Assembly (NCBI RefSeq): GCF_002947535.1
Contig: NZ_PUAP01000027.1
Span: 1 to 64,000, forward strand
Length of the DNA stretch: 64,000 bases
DNA from: Enterococcus mundtii
GTDB lineage: Bacteria; Bacillota; Bacilli; Lactobacillales; Enterococcaceae
Direction of reading: 5' to 3'
Shown here piece after piece: positions 1 to 8,917 of the stretch. Numbering within the stretch: position 1 is the first letter of the stretch; each line of letters starts with the position of its first letter. The position numbers and the translations under genes are program-made. Below the pieces are notes generated by a model, which did not search any database, had not been told where the DNA came from, and saw only the letters and a program-made list of their open reading frames with translations.

Positions 1-890
1 ATTGTGATATAAGCTGGTTTGGTTTTTACTAGCTCTGACACAATTTTATTCACTCTGTCCCTACGGATATCTGTCAACCGTTTATGAAGTTTTTGTACTT
101 TCAAGACTTGTTTTTCAATATTTTTGCGAGTAGCTTCTCCTCTCTTTGATTGTTTTTCGTTGACACGCTTTTTTTCGCTTTCGTATTTCCTCGACAGCTT
201 GCGTTGTTGTCGTTTTAATTGTTTTTCGATTTTACGAATTTTTCCTGATTTATTGATATTTTTATAGGTTTTCCCCGTGGAAAGAATCGCAAAATCTTTT
301 AATCCTAAGTCGATACCCACGCCTTCGGTAGGAGTATCGTTCAGTACTTGAGCGGTACAGTCCTGTTCCACGATGACCGACAGGTAGTACCGGTTTGCTT
401 GTTGGCTGATTGTGCCACTCTTTATGCTATGTTTGTCATCGTGTTTAGGAATATAGCCTTTTTCTTTCAGTTTTACCCAATTCAAAGAGGGAACTTTTAT
501 CCGATGACGCTCACAACGGATGATTGTCTTTTTATCGTTCTTCACGAAATACATCGATACATCTTGGTGCTTCTTCTTTTTAAATTTAGGAAAATTAGCT
601 TTTCCTTGAAAAAAATTTCTAAAGGCTTTTTCTGTCTCCATAATCGCGTGTTTCGTTGACTTCGCATAAACAGCTTTGATCCACAGCTTGTCTGGATGGT
701 TGGGAATGTAGTCGTTATTCAACCACTTTGAAAAATCTATACCTGAGACAAATTTCCCACCTGATTTATAGACTTCTTGGTTGTGGTAAATATAAAAGTT
801 CTTTACAAAACGAGCAACACCAATGGTTCGATTAATGATTTTTTTTTGTTCTTCTGTTGGAAGAATTTCTGTTTTGTACGCCACTAACAT
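1..890 (-). CDS. tnpB: TnpB (RNA-guided nuclease-type protein) of an IS607-like element, partial
   Basis: The minus strand is open from an ATG at 890 to the left edge of the window, about 296 codons, so the C-terminus with the remaining RuvC motifs and zinc finger lies outside. The N-terminus (LVAYKTEILPTEEQ) and the RuvC-I segment GVGIDLGLKDFAIL around residues 180-195 are typical of TnpB, followed by the Lys/Arg-rich helix usual after it. TnpB proteins are transposon-encoded nucleases guided by an omega RNA made at the element's right end, which is not visible here. No frameshift is seen in the portion present. It sits just downstream of a broken tnpA, so this copy could move only with help from elsewhere. 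Assignment to IS607 rather than IS605 rests on the neighbouring serine recombinase remnant. Confidence 0.88.
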   Translation of the reverse strand, partial: MLVAYKTEILPTEEQKKIINRTIGVARFVKNFYIYHNQEVYKSGGKFVSGIDFSKWLNNDYIPNHPDKLWIKAVYAKSTKHAIMETEKAFRNFFQGKANFPKFKKKKHQDVSMYFVKNDKKTIIRCERHRIKVPSLNWVKLKEKGYIPKHDDKHSIKSGTISQQANRYYLSVIVEQDCTAQVLNDTPTEGVGIDLGLKDFAILSTGKTYKNINKSGKIRKIEKQLKRQQRKLSRKYESEKKRVNEKQSKRGEATRKNIEKQVLKVQKLHKRLTDIRRDRVNKIVSELVKTKPAYIT

Positions 891-919
891 CTTTATCACC
901 TTCAATCTCTTTATTATAC

Positions 920-1295
920 TTATCTATCTTTAAATGTGACATAGATGGCGTCTACATTCTTCGCCATTACTTCGTCTAACAACAGATTCCATGTTTTACA
1001 CTTGTAATTAAGACCACTGCCAATATCCACGATTACATAATCTAATAATTATGCCTTTTACATTTGCATATTTTCTCAAAAACTCAACTTGATTTTTCAA
1101 GTCATCTGTTTGTCCGACATTAGACACTCGAGCGTAAGCAATGTGCTTTTTGCCACTTGTATTATCGCCTTTGATGTAAGTTAAATAGTGATCTTCCGTA
1201 TAATATTTTCGATTTTTTGGTGTCCGATGTGCGTTTAACGTGCAATCGTTCGTTCTTCGCTTATAAACTATACTACAGCTATATGGAGATTTCAA
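920..1295 (-). pseudogene. Remnant of IS607-type serine recombinase TnpA
   Basis: One reading frame (1295 to 1008) contains AHRTPKNRKYYTEDHYL followed by the catalytic-domain start AYARVSNVGQ, which is the MerR-like DNA-binding end and resolvase start of IS607 TnpA. Near position 1035 the match moves to another frame, giving DIGSGLNYKCK and DAIYVTFKDR, and then stops at 920-922. The recognisable start of the protein is missing, there is an internal frameshift, and the C-terminal part of the catalytic domain is deleted. IS607 TnpA is a serine recombinase that makes the transposition intermediate, so this copy should be inactive. The tnpB start lies 30 bases beyond the stop, the usual order in these elements. 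Confidence 0.8.
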
Positions 1296-1368
1296 ACTGG
1301 ACTTGGATAGAAGGAAGATGTTTCTACGACAAGGATAATAACGATTACAAGTTATTTATGTTTTTAGC

Positions 1369-1382
1369 ATAAAACGCTTGCA
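1369..1382 (+). promoter_or_regulatory. cre-like catabolite control site
   Basis: ATAAAACGCTTGCA matches the CcpA cre consensus TGNAANCGNWWNCA at every constrained position except the first two. It overlaps the proposed -35 box of the PTS gene, a position suited to CcpA repression when glucose is present. The match is by eye only. Confidence 0.5.
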
Positions 1383-1406
1383 ATTTGTTGAGAAAAACAT
1401 TATAGT
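1378..1406 (+). promoter_or_regulatory. Promoter of the PTS gene
   Basis: TTGCAA at 1378-1383, a 17-base spacer and TATAGT at 1401-1406 form a good sigma-A promoter 52 bases before the start codon. It is bracketed by the cre-like site and the palindromic operator. Confidence 0.6.
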
Positions 1407-1420
1407 GTGAGTACAAAGTA

Positions 1421-1436
1421 ACTTGTATAAACAAGT
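1421..1436 (+). promoter_or_regulatory. Palindromic operator, probable TreR (GntR family) site
   Basis: ACTTGTATAAACAAGT has perfect 6-base arms around ATAA and lies at the expected transcription start. TreR operators in Firmicutes have the form TTGTATATACAA, so this fits repression of a trehalose PTS by TreR. No treR gene is in the window. Confidence 0.6.
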
Positions 1437-1457
1437 CAAATGAAAGGGGTTTATGTT

Positions 1458-3437
1458 ATGGGGAAATATCAAGCAGATGCCGAGAAGCTGTTAAAAGGAG
1501 TCGGCGGGAAAGAAAATATCTCTGCGGTTAGCCATTGTGCGACACGAATGCGCTTTGTTTTAAATGACCCTGCAAAAGCAAATGAAGCTGAGATCGAAGA
1601 GATTGACAGTGTAAAAGGAATGTTTACCAATGCTGGTCAATTCCAAGTGATCATCGGAAATGATGTCTCAACATTTTATAACGACTTTGTTGCGGTATCA
1701 GGAGTTGAAGGCGTTTCAAAAGAACAAAGTAAAGCGGCTGCAAAACAGAATCTTAATCCGTTGCAACGAGCAATTGCAGTTCTAGCTGAAATCTTCACAC
1801 CATTGATTCCAGCGATCATTGTTGGGGGATTGATTTTAGGATTCCGTAACGTATTGGAAGGAATCCAGTTCGAGAGTTTGGGTGGAACGATTGCAGAAAG
1901 TTCGACATTCTGGAATGGTGTTAATTCATTCTTATGGCTACCTGGGGAAGCGATTTTCCATTTCCTACCTGTAGGGATCACTTGGAGTATTGCAAAGAAA
2001 ATGGGAACGACACAGATTTTAGGAATTGTTTTAGGGATTACCTTGGTTTCACCGCAATTATTAAATGCCTATAGTGTCGCATCAACTGCTGCTGCAGATA
2101 TCCCATTTTGGGACTTTGGCTTTGCACAAGTACAAATGATTGGTTACCAAGCGCAAGTCATTCCAGCGATGCTTGCCGGGTTCTTGCTTGCTTATTTGGA
2201 GATTTTCTTCCGTAAGTATATCCCACAATCGATCTCAATGATTTTTGTCCCACTGTTCTCACTATTACCAACAGTTATCGCTGCTAACGTAGTGTTAGGT
2301 CCAGTCGGTTGGGCAATTGGTAACTGGATTTCATCAATCGTGAACACTGGATTGACTTCATCGATCAGTTGGTTATTCAGTGCGTTATTTGGTTTCTTGT
2401 ATGCGCCACTGGTTATTACGGGATTACACCATATGACAAATGCAATCGATATGCAGTTGATCGCTGACTTTGGTTCAACTAATTTGTGGCCAATGATCGC
2501 ATTGTCAAATATTGCGCAAGGCTCTGCCGTACTAGCAATCATCTTCTTGCATCGTGGCAATAAAAAAGAAGAACAAGTTTCTATCCCAGCGATGATTTCT
2601 TGTTATCTAGGGGTAACGGAACCAGCAATGTTTGGGATCAACTTGAAATATGTTTATCCATTTGTAGCTGCAATGATCGGTTCTGGTGTTGCAGGAATGT
2701 TTGCAAACTTGATGGATGTTCGAGCAAATGCGATCGGTGTCGGTGGTTTGCCAGGAATCTTAGCGATCCAAGCACAAACGTGGTTACCATTCACGATCGC
2801 AATGATCATCGCCATCATCGTACCATTTGGTCTAACAGTAGTGTTTAGACGTAAAGGGATCTTGAACAAATTAGATCCAGTCAATCCAGAAGAAGTAAGT
2901 GTATTACAAACTGCAGAGGGCGTATCTATTCCTACACAAAACTTTGAAGCCGCAGGAACAGCTACTGTAGCCACTGCTAATGAAGAGTTATTCGCCGTTG
3001 CAGACGGACAAATCAAAGCAATTACAGAAGTGAATGATCCAGTTTTCTCACAAAAAATGATGGGTGAAGGCTATGCGATCGTTCCTGACAATCAAAAAAT
3101 CTATTCACCAGTAAATGGTAAAGTAACTAGTGTATTTGAAACAAAACATGCAATCGGCATTTTGAGTGAAACCGGTGTGGAAGTTCTTGTTCACATGGGA
3201 CTTGATACTGTCGAATTAAAGGGTGCACCGTTCAATGTTCTTGTGAAAGAAGGCGAGCAGGTCTCACCAACTACGCTATTAGCAGAGATGGATCTCGGTG
3301 CCGTTGAACAAGCTGGTAAGCAAACAGATGTCTTAGTTGTTCTAACGAATATGGACAAAGTAGCTGATTTCTCATTAAGTAAATCAGGCCAAGTACAACA
3401 TGAAGAAATGATTGGACAAGCAACTATCAATCGCTAA
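1458..3437 (+). CDS. treB: PTS EIIBCA permease, probably trehalose-specific
   Basis: This 659-residue phosphotransferase permease would import and phosphorylate trehalose to trehalose 6-phosphate. Domains in order are EIIB (about 1-90, phosphorylated Cys27 in SHCATRMRF), a membrane EIIC domain (about 105-465, with many hydrophobic helices and the GITGLHH-like segment ITGLHHMTN) and a C-terminal EIIA of the glucose type (about 505-655, phosphorylated His579 in VLVHMGLDTV). I chose ATG 1458 because GAAAGGGG lies eight bases upstream; an upstream in-frame ATG at 1440 has no such site and overlaps the operator. The EIIB sequence closely recalls streptococcal TreB, and the operator supports trehalose over beta-glucosides. 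No phosphotrehalase gene lies next to it; a hairpin terminator follows. Substrate is inferred. Confidence 0.85.
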   Translation: MGKYQADAEKLLKGVGGKENISAVSHCATRMRFVLNDPAKANEAEIEEIDSVKGMFTNAGQFQVIIGNDVSTFYNDFVAVSGVEGVSKEQSKAAAKQNLNPLQRAIAVLAEIFTPLIPAIIVGGLILGFRNVLEGIQFESLGGTIAESSTFWNGVNSFLWLPGEAIFHFLPVGITWSIAKKMGTTQILGIVLGITLVSPQLLNAYSVASTAAADIPFWDFGFAQVQMIGYQAQVIPAMLAGFLLAYLEIFFRKYIPQSISMIFVPLFSLLPTVIAANVVLGPVGWAIGNWISSIVNTGLTSSISWLFSALFGFLYAPLVITGLHHMTNAIDMQLIADFGSTNLWPMIALSNIAQGSAVLAIIFLHRGNKKEEQVSIPAMISCYLGVTEPAMFGINLKYVYPFVAAMIGSGVAGMFANLMDVRANAIGVGGLPGILAIQAQTWLPFTIAMIIAIIVPFGLTVVFRRKGILNKLDPVNPEEVSVLQTAEGVSIPTQNFEAAGTATVATANEELFAVADGQIKAITEVNDPVFSQKMMGEGYAIVPDNQKIYSPVNGKVTSVFETKHAIGILSETGVEVLVHMGLDTVELKGAPFNVLVKEGEQVSPTTLLAEMDLGAVEQAGKQTDVLVVLTNMDKVADFSLSKSGQVQHEEMIGQATINR

Positions 3438-3454
3438 TATACAGAGAAAATATG

Positions 3455-3493
3455 CTACGAGTTTGGGTCTTTATCAAAGATCTAAGCTCGTAG
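3455..3493 (+). terminator. Hairpin terminator after the PTS gene
   Basis: CTACGAG...CTCGTAG forms an 18-base stem with G-U pairs and a short loop, followed by a T-rich stretch (TTCTGTTTTC). It separates the PTS gene from ruvA. Confidence 0.65.
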
Positions 3494-3588
3494 TTCTGTT
3501 TTCGGGAACACTTTTTTTAAATCGCAAAGTATGCTACAATGGATAGAAATATGGGAACGTATGTGTGCGAAAGAAAGAGGAAATTTCA

Positions 3589-4191
3589 ATGTATGAATAT
3601 CTAAGAGGCATCGTGACTTTTATCAGTCCGTATTATATCGTTGTAGAAACGCAAGGAGTGGGCTATCAAATTGCGTTGGGCAACCCTTATCGCTACAGTA
3701 GTAAGTTAGATAAAGAAGTAAAAATCTATGTTCATCAAGTCATTCGTGAAGATGCACATTTACTATACGGGTTTGATTCGCTTGAAGAAAAGCAGTTATT
3801 TTTACGATTAGTCAGCGTTTCAGGGATCGGACCTAAAAGTGCATTAGCGATCATGGCGAGTGATGATCATTCTGGCTTGATCCAAGCGGTGGAAACTGGC
3901 GATGTCACTTACTTGACGAAGTTTCCTGGTGTAGGTAAAAAAACAGCACAACAAATGATCTTGGATCTAAAAGGCAAATTTGGCGAATTGAGTATCGACA
4001 CCCCATTTTCTTTATTTGATGAAGCAACGGTACAAGATGCAAGTGCCTTGTCAGAGGCAATGGAAGCTCTATCTGCTCTTGGTTACAGTGAGCGTGAAAT
4101 CAAACGTGTAGAAAAACAACTCAAAGAAATCGACAATCAAACAACCGATGAGTATTTAAGGCAAGCATTGAAATTGATGATGAAAAAGTAA
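3589..4191 (+). CDS. ruvA: Holliday junction branch migration protein RuvA
   Basis: This 200-residue protein is full length for RuvA. It binds Holliday junctions as a tetramer and loads the RuvB motor during recombination repair. The N-terminal OB-fold (YEYLRGIV...) is followed by two helix-hairpin-helix motifs ([12 protein letters not shown] and [12 protein letters not shown], about residues 72-125) and the C-terminal RuvB-binding domain. ATG 3589 has AAGAAAGAGG eight bases upstream; an in-frame GTG at 3565 lacks a site. ruvB starts 12 bases after its stop, so the two are one operon. A weak -10 (TACAAT, 3535-3540) lies just upstream. Confidence 0.96.
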   Translation: MYEYLRGIVTFISPYYIVVETQGVGYQIALGNPYRYSSKLDKEVKIYVHQVIREDAHLLYGFDSLEEKQLFLRLVSVSGIGPKSALAIMASDDHSGLIQAVETGDVTYLTKFPGVGKKTAQQMILDLKGKFGELSIDTPFSLFDEATVQDASALSEAMEALSALGYSEREIKRVEKQLKEIDNQTTDEYLRQALKLMMKK

Positions 4192-4203
4192 GGAGGACGC
4201 TCG

Positions 4204-5205
4204 ATGACAGATGAACATCTTCTTTCACCAGAACCCGGTGAAAATGAATTAAGTTTAGAAAAATCTTTGCGCCCTCAATTGCTTGCGCAATACATCGGTC
4301 AGCACAAAGTAAAACAAGAATTGAGTATCTATATCGAAGCGGCGCGTAATCGTGAAGAACCGTTAGACCACGTCTTGTTATACGGTCCTCCGGGATTGGG
4401 GAAAACAACGATGGCTATGGTCATCGCAAACGAGATGCAAGTCAATATCCGTACGACGAGTGGGCCAGCCATCGAGCGACCCGGAGATCTGGTGGCAATT
4501 TTGAATGAACTAGAAGCAGGAGATGTTTTATTTATCGATGAGATCCATCGTTTACCTCGTGTGGCAGAAGAGATGCTTTATTCGGCGATGGAAGATTTTT
4601 ATGTAGATATCATGGTAGGTCAAGGACCGACCGCTCATCCCGTTCATTTTCCATTACCACCTTTTACTTTGATCGGTGCAACGACTCGAGCAGGAATGCT
4701 CTCTGCACCTTTACGTGACCGTTTTGGGATCATTTCTCATATGGAATACTATGAAGAAGAAGACTTAAGAGAAATCGTTTTACGATCTGCCGATATTTTT
4801 CAAACGGAGATCATCACCGAAGGGGCTTTAGAAATCGCGAGACGTTCTCGTGGTACTCCGCGGATCGCCAATCGTCTATTAAAACGAGTGCGTGACTTTG
4901 CTCAAGTACAAGGGGATGGCAAGATCGATCAGTTGATTGCTGATCGCGCATTGACGCTCTTACAAGTCGATCAAGCGGGATTAGATTATGTCGATCAAAA
5001 ACTGTTACGTACAATGATCGAATTATATGGCGGTGGGCCAGTAGGGTTAAGTACATTATCCGTTAATATCGGAGAAGAACGAGAAACGGTCGAAGATATG
5101 TATGAACCTTTTTTGATCCAAAAAGGCTTTTTGAAACGGACGCCTCGTGGTCGGATCGCTACCGCCTATGCTTATGAACACTTTGGCTATGACTACCAAG
5201 TGTGA
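4204..5205 (+). CDS. ruvB: Holliday junction branch migration ATPase RuvB
   Basis: At 333 residues this is a typical RuvB, the AAA+ hexameric motor that drives branch migration with RuvA. The Walker A motif GPPGLGKTT (about residues 60-68), the Walker B segment [10 protein letters not shown], sensor residues near [18 protein letters not shown] and the C-terminal winged helix with TPRGRIAT are all visible. AGGAGG lies a few bases before the ATG, overlapping the end of ruvA, which indicates translational coupling. No anomalies were seen. Confidence 0.97.
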   Translation: MTDEHLLSPEPGENELSLEKSLRPQLLAQYIGQHKVKQELSIYIEAARNREEPLDHVLLYGPPGLGKTTMAMVIANEMQVNIRTTSGPAIERPGDLVAILNELEAGDVLFIDEIHRLPRVAEEMLYSAMEDFYVDIMVGQGPTAHPVHFPLPPFTLIGATTRAGMLSAPLRDRFGIISHMEYYEEEDLREIVLRSADIFQTEIITEGALEIARRSRGTPRIANRLLKRVRDFAQVQGDGKIDQLIADRALTLLQVDQAGLDYVDQKLLRTMIELYGGGPVGLSTLSVNIGEERETVEDMYEPFLIQKGFLKRTPRGRIATAYAYEHFGYDYQV

Positions 5206-5268
5206 TCACTCTTTTCTATTAAAAGAGCAAATAGTAGAATATTGATTGAAGAGATGGGAGGGATCATT

Positions 5269-5856
5269 GTGGGAGAGGCGTCACATACGAAACAAATGAT
5301 CAAAAAAGTCTTGGTGTCGCTTTGCGAAACACAGCCTTTTCGTAAAATCAGTGTGCAACAGATCGCACAAGAAGCAGGCATCAACCGACAAACATTTTAT
5401 TATCATTTCACCGACAAGTATGACTTATTGCGTTGGGTGTACTATGAAGATTCATTGCATTACCTAAAAACAGAATCACTTTCTCTCGACAATTGGGAAG
5501 AGCAAGCCTTGCTGATGTTGAAAGCCATTGCCGAAAATAAACAGTTTTACTCAAGTACCGTTAGTTCAGAACAGGAGATTCTGCAAAAGCAATTTTCTGC
5601 GTTGATCCAACCCTCATTTATTAAAATATTTGAGCAAATGGATGAAGAAAAACAACTAACTTCCAAAGATAAATTATTTTATGCTCGTTTTTTCTCTTAT
5701 GGCTGTAGTGGAGTCTTAGTCAATTGGATCACACAAGGTTATACGGAAACACCCTTAGAAGTTGCAATGCAGTTCTTTCGTTTAGCTAAAGATACTGAAT
5801 TGTATTCGTATCGGCTGTACGCATTGGAAGAAGAACAAGAAACAAAAGACGAGTGA
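5269..5856 (+). CDS. TetR/AcrR-family transcriptional regulator
   Basis: The protein has an N-terminal TetR DNA-binding domain: the helix-turn-helix ISVQQIAQEAGINRQTFYYH is classic, at about residues 25-44 of the 195-residue form. The C-terminal ligand or dimer domain resembles that of DhaS-like regulators. I chose GTG 5269 because GGGAGG lies six bases upstream; ATG 5254 and TTG 5242 are in frame but less well placed. It follows ruvB by about 60 bases without a clear terminator, and the phosphatase gene starts 47 bases after it, so the three may be partly cotranscribed. The target genes cannot be inferred from context. Confidence 0.85.
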   Translation: MGEASHTKQMIKKVLVSLCETQPFRKISVQQIAQEAGINRQTFYYHFTDKYDLLRWVYYEDSLHYLKTESLSLDNWEEQALLMLKAIAENKQFYSSTVSSEQEILQKQFSALIQPSFIKIFEQMDEEKQLTSKDKLFYARFFSYGCSGVLVNWITQGYTETPLEVAMQFFRLAKDTELYSYRLYALEEEQETKDE

Positions 5857-5903
5857 CCTTTTTCATTGATTCCAACAATAGGAATAAAAAAGGAGAGAAT
5901 GCT

Positions 5904-6374
5904 ATGACGAAAGTATTATTTGTTTGTTTGGGAAATATTTGTCGTTCACCTATGGCAGAAGGGTTATTAAAAAAGAAAGTGGCAGAAAAGGATATGACGG
6001 ATTCCTTCGTCATTGATTCGGCTGCAACGAGCACCTATGAGGTAGGTAGTGCTCCTCATCCAGGGACACAAGCGATCTTGGCAAAAGAGCACGTTGATAC
6101 GCGAGAAATGATTGCTCGCCAAATACGTCGAGAAGACTTCCAAAAATTTGATTGGATCATCGGTATGGATCAGTCAAATGTGGCGGATTTAAAGCAACTT
6201 GCGCCTATTGAAGCGCAAGAGAAAATCCAACTATTTCTGAGTCCAGTCATTGGCAAAAAAGCACAAAATGTACCTGATCCATATTACACGAATAACTTTG
6301 AAGAAACCTATCGATTGGTCAATGAAGGCTTAGAAAAATGGCTGGAATTATGGGTAGAGAATAGCTTAAAATAA
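5904..6374 (+). CDS. Low molecular weight protein tyrosine phosphatase
   Basis: A 156-residue enzyme with the P-loop CLGNICRS (CX5R, nucleophilic Cys near residue 8) at the N-terminus and the general-acid loop DPYY (about residue 127), both diagnostic for the LMW-PTP family. Members in Firmicutes (YwlE, YfkJ) remove phosphate from tyrosine or arginine residues. In this family the residue after the P-loop Asn influences Tyr versus Arg specificity; here it is Ile (GNICRS), which I would read as favouring phosphotyrosine, with low certainty. ATG 5904 has AAGGAGAG upstream; longer in-frame starts lack a site. It lies downstream of the TetR gene. Confidence 0.9.
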   Translation: MTKVLFVCLGNICRSPMAEGLLKKKVAEKDMTDSFVIDSAATSTYEVGSAPHPGTQAILAKEHVDTREMIARQIRREDFQKFDWIIGMDQSNVADLKQLAPIEAQEKIQLFLSPVIGKKAQNVPDPYYTNNFEETYRLVNEGLEKWLELWVENSLK

Positions 6375-6429
6375 CACACGTATTGTTTGGTTGTTTTAGC
6401 TGGAAGTTGGTATAAAATAAACTATATTC

Positions 6430-6458
6430 TTGTTTTTTTAAGAAAAATTAGATAAAAT
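6430..6458 (+). promoter_or_regulatory. Promoter upstream of the unknown gene at 6506
   Basis: TTGTTT at 6430-6435, a 17-base spacer and TAAAAT at 6453-6458, placed about 48 bases before the start codon in an AT-rich gap. Confidence 0.45.
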
Positions 6459-6505
6459 AGGAGTAATTAAGTAACATATTCTTAGCTAGGGGAGGGGTAC
6501 ATTCA

Positions 6506-6880
6506 ATGGATGAAGAAACAGTATCACCAATGAAGAAACTGACAAAGTTAGTGACTAATACTTCGTTTCAACTTTTTGATTCATTTGTGAATGACACAGA
6601 AGAAAAAGCTGAGAATGTACGGTTACAAGGGGAGTTCATTCTCGAACTCCAGAAAGCTGCAGCTCAGAATAGTTTAGTGATTCTACAAGTACGTGAGAAT
6701 CCGTTAAGCAATAAGTACGAAACCTTTTCCGGTTGGGTAGCGACGAAAACAGTTGAACATGACCGAGTGATGATTCGCTTGCAAAACCAAGAGCAACAAA
6801 TCCGAATCGTTCCAATTGAACAAATCGAAAAAATCACTAGTCTTTCACCTACGGGAGACCAAGAGCGATTGTCTAAATAA
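6506..6880 (+). CDS. Conserved-looking hypothetical protein, 124 residues
   Basis: I do not recognise this protein. It is soluble, acidic at the start and end, with no signal peptide or membrane helix. Residues about 48-105 read like a small beta-barrel (LVILQVRENP, ETFSGWVATK, HDRVMIRL, QIRIVPIEQI), a pattern seen in SH3-like or YolD-like domains; this is a weak impression. A strong Shine-Dalgarno sequence (GGGGAGGGG) precedes the ATG, a promoter lies at 6430-6458 and a terminator closes it at 6886-6926, so it is probably a single-gene transcript. Confidence 0.7.
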   Translation: MDEETVSPMKKLTKLVTNTSFQLFDSFVNDTEEKAENVRLQGEFILELQKAAAQNSLVILQVRENPLSNKYETFSGWVATKTVEHDRVMIRLQNQEQQIRIVPIEQIEKITSLSPTGDQERLSK

Positions 6881-6885
6881 GAATA

Positions 6886-6926
6886 AAAGCTATGAAAAAG
6901 TAGATTTCTTTTTCATAGCTTTTTTT
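6886..6926 (+). terminator. Rho-independent terminator
   Basis: AAAGCTATGAAAAAG and its complement flank a 7-base loop and end in a run of seven T. It closes the gene at 6506. Confidence 0.9.
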
Positions 6927-6996
6927 ATGGTTTTATTATTAGACAGATAGGATCTAAAGATTCTCAAAGAACTTAATTTGATGGATATGTCTGAAT

Positions 6997-7030
6997 AAAA
7001 AAAGGACCTGCTAGCCGGGGAGCTAGCAGG
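6997..7030 (-). terminator. Rho-independent terminator of brnQ
   Basis: CCTGCTAGC and GCTAGCAGG form a perfect 9-base stem with a 6-base loop. On the minus strand it is followed by TCC and seven T, so it ends the leftward brnQ transcript about 145 bases past its stop codon. Confidence 0.8.
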
Positions 7031-7174
7031 AAAGGAGTTAAAAATGAAAAAGTGTTGTTAGGGTTGTTTGTTGGTATACTTATATATTAAAGGTGAGTTG
7101 TGAATATTTTGTGACGAAAGTTTACCAAAGTTGTTAATTTTTTTATACAAAAAGTTAAACATCTCTTTTTTTTG

Positions 7175-8539
7175 TTAGCTAACAGTCAAGTCAGACTTTT
7201 TTTCATTTTTAAAGAAACTCCAGAGTAATCCGATGATAAAGCCGATCAATGCTGGTGTGATCCAACCCATTCCTAATGAGAAGAATGGGAGATAGGAATC
7301 AGCGAATGTTAAAATTTCTTTGACGAAACTTGTTTGCTTGATTGAATCAGGACAAGCATTCAGTCCATCCACGATGGAAGCTAGTAATGTGAAATATGTG
7401 GTCATTCGATAAACAGAAGTACGTTGTTTAAATAATGGCCCAATCAATACAAGTAAAATCAAGGTCATTGCCAATGGATAAATAAACATCAAAACAGGTA
7501 AAGAAATCTGGATAATATTCGTCAAGCCCACGTTCGCAACTAAACATGCCAATAAGCTTGTTCCAGTTACAAAGAATAGATAGCTTCTTTTAGGAAACAA
7601 TTCAGTAAACGTTTCTGCGAATGCAGTAATCAGTCCGATACCTGTTTTCAAACAAGCAAGAATCACGATAAAGGCTAATAGGATACTTCCGTAAGTTCCT
7701 AAATAGTGATCAGCGATTTGTGCCAAGGCGATACCGCCATTCGCACTCATCGGAAATGTTCCTAAACTCATCGTTCCTGCATAAGAAAGTAGGGTATAGA
7801 TGATCCCCATCAACACGATGCTGATCGCGCCTGATTTGATCGTATCTCTTGCAATATCAGAAGGCTTTGTGACACCCATACCACGAATCGTCGTGACGAT
7901 GATGATCCCAAAAGCTAAGGCAGCTAACGCATCCAACGTATTGTATCCTTGTGTAAAACCAGTAAAGAATGCTTGGTTTTGATAATGAGGTTGTACAGGA
8001 GCATCTGCCACTGAGCCAAGTGGGTTGATAAAAGCAAGTAATAGCAAGATCCCTAGTAAGATTAAGAATGCTGGATTCAAAAATTTACCAACGTAATCTA
8101 AGATTTTAGTTGGGCGTTTGGATAACCACCAAGCAGTTAAAAAGAATAAGAAACTAAAAATAGCTAAAAATAATGTTTGATTTTCTGCTGGAATAAAAGG
8201 TGCTAAGCCAATTTCAAAAGAAGTAGTTGCCAAACGTGGTAAGGCAAAAAATGGACCAATGACTAAATAAAGTAAGACAGTAAAAATAAGTGCATAAGTT
8301 TTATTGATTCGTTGTGCTAATTCATAGACACCAGAGGTTTTGGAAACACCGATCGCAATGACTCCTAAGAATGGTAAACCGATCCCTGTAACTAAAAAAC
8401 CAAGATTTGCCCAGAAGATATCCGCACCAGCTTCTTGTCCCATATGAACAGGGAATATAAGATTACCGGCTCCAAAAAATAGACCAAATAGCATGGAACC
8501 GATGAATAGATTTTCTTTGAATGATAATTTTTTTGACAT
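7175..8539 (-). CDS. brnQ: Branched-chain amino acid transport carrier BrnQ
   Basis: This 454-residue integral membrane protein belongs to the LIVCS family, cation-coupled importers of leucine, isoleucine and valine. The N-terminus [18 protein letters not shown] is the family signature, and about twelve hydrophobic segments follow over the normal length. AAAAGGAG sits seven bases before the ATG. A perfect CodY box lies 62-76 bases upstream of the start, which fits repression in rich medium by the branched-chain amino acid sensor CodY. A hairpin with a T-run on its own strand terminates it at 6997-7030. Confidence 0.94.
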   Translation of the reverse strand: MSKKLSFKENLFIGSMLFGLFFGAGNLIFPVHMGQEAGADIFWANLGFLVTGIGLPFLGVIAIGVSKTSGVYELAQRINKTYALIFTVLLYLVIGPFFALPRLATTSFEIGLAPFIPAENQTLFLAIFSFLFFLTAWWLSKRPTKILDYVGKFLNPAFLILLGILLLLAFINPLGSVADAPVQPHYQNQAFFTGFTQGYNTLDALAALAFGIIIVTTIRGMGVTKPSDIARDTIKSGAISIVLMGIIYTLLSYAGTMSLGTFPMSANGGIALAQIADHYLGTYGSILLAFIVILACLKTGIGLITAFAETFTELFPKRSYLFFVTGTSLLACLVANVGLTNIIQISLPVLMFIYPLAMTLILLVLIGPLFKQRTSVYRMTTYFTLLASIVDGLNACPDSIKQTSFVKEILTFADSYLPFFSLGMGWITPALIGFIIGLLWSFFKNEKKSDLTVS

Positions 8540-8600
8540 AGAAAACTCCTTTTCTTTTTGTATTTTGTTAAAAGTAACAAATTATGCGATGAATTGCAAC

Positions 8601-8615
8601 AATTTTCTGAAAATT
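8601..8615 (-). promoter_or_regulatory. Perfect CodY box in the brnQ promoter region
   Basis: AATTTTCTGAAAATT matches the published CodY consensus AATTTTCWGAAAATT at all 15 positions. It lies between the brnQ start and the terminator of the next operon, so brnQ is the only plausible target. CodY represses amino acid uptake when branched-chain amino acids and GTP are plentiful. Confidence 0.85.
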
Positions 8616-8829
8616 ATCGAATTCTTCAAAATATTGCTAGGCACTGACGAAAGTACTCTTGACCTTGTGAGAAGAATGAATGGCACGTTTTCTTTCACAT
8701 GAATAAATGTTAACCAGAAGCTAATCTCAACAAGTTGATACGTGGATTTTCATGGCTTTCTCACAACCACATGTTACGTGAGGTTGCGCAAAAGTTCAAC
8801 CGATAAAGCGATCGTAACAAAAACAATGA
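8616..8829. other. Intergenic spacer upstream of brnQ
   Basis: About 200 bases between the CodY box and the next terminator. I searched by eye for a T-box (the GGTGG-ACC core) because the gene is a branched-chain amino acid carrier, and found none. No open frame with a ribosome binding site was seen. Confidence 0.5.
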
Positions 8830-8884
8830 ATAAAAAAGAACCGCAACTTTTTGAGTAGGATGACCTTGCTCAATCAAGTTGCGG
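8830..8884 (-). terminator. Rho-independent terminator of the lysine ABC transporter operon
   Basis: On the minus strand CCGCAACTT pairs with AAGTTGCGG across a loop that itself holds a short TTGAG/CTCAA pairing, and a TTCTTTTTT tail follows. It lies 34 bases after the ATPase gene stop. Confidence 0.85.
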
Positions 8885-8917
8885 TAGTTTGAATACTAAG
8901 GGTGATTTGCTACTTTA

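Noticed and set aside
348-659. 103-codon plus-strand open frame
   Set aside because: Lies wholly antisense to tnpB, which has a clear family match.
5205-5228. Small CTCTTTT/AAAAGAG hairpin after ruvB
   Set aside because: Short A/T-rich stem with no T-run after it; unlikely to terminate.
7044-7061. Five-codon frame MKKCC behind AAAGGAG, next to the 7007-7030 hairpin
   Set aside because: Looks like a leader peptide signal, but nothing is transcribed rightward after it; the hairpin is better explained as the leftward brnQ terminator. Chance is likely.
8540-8829. Possible T-box in the brnQ leader
   Set aside because: No conserved T-box core or specifier-loop pattern could be found on the minus strand.
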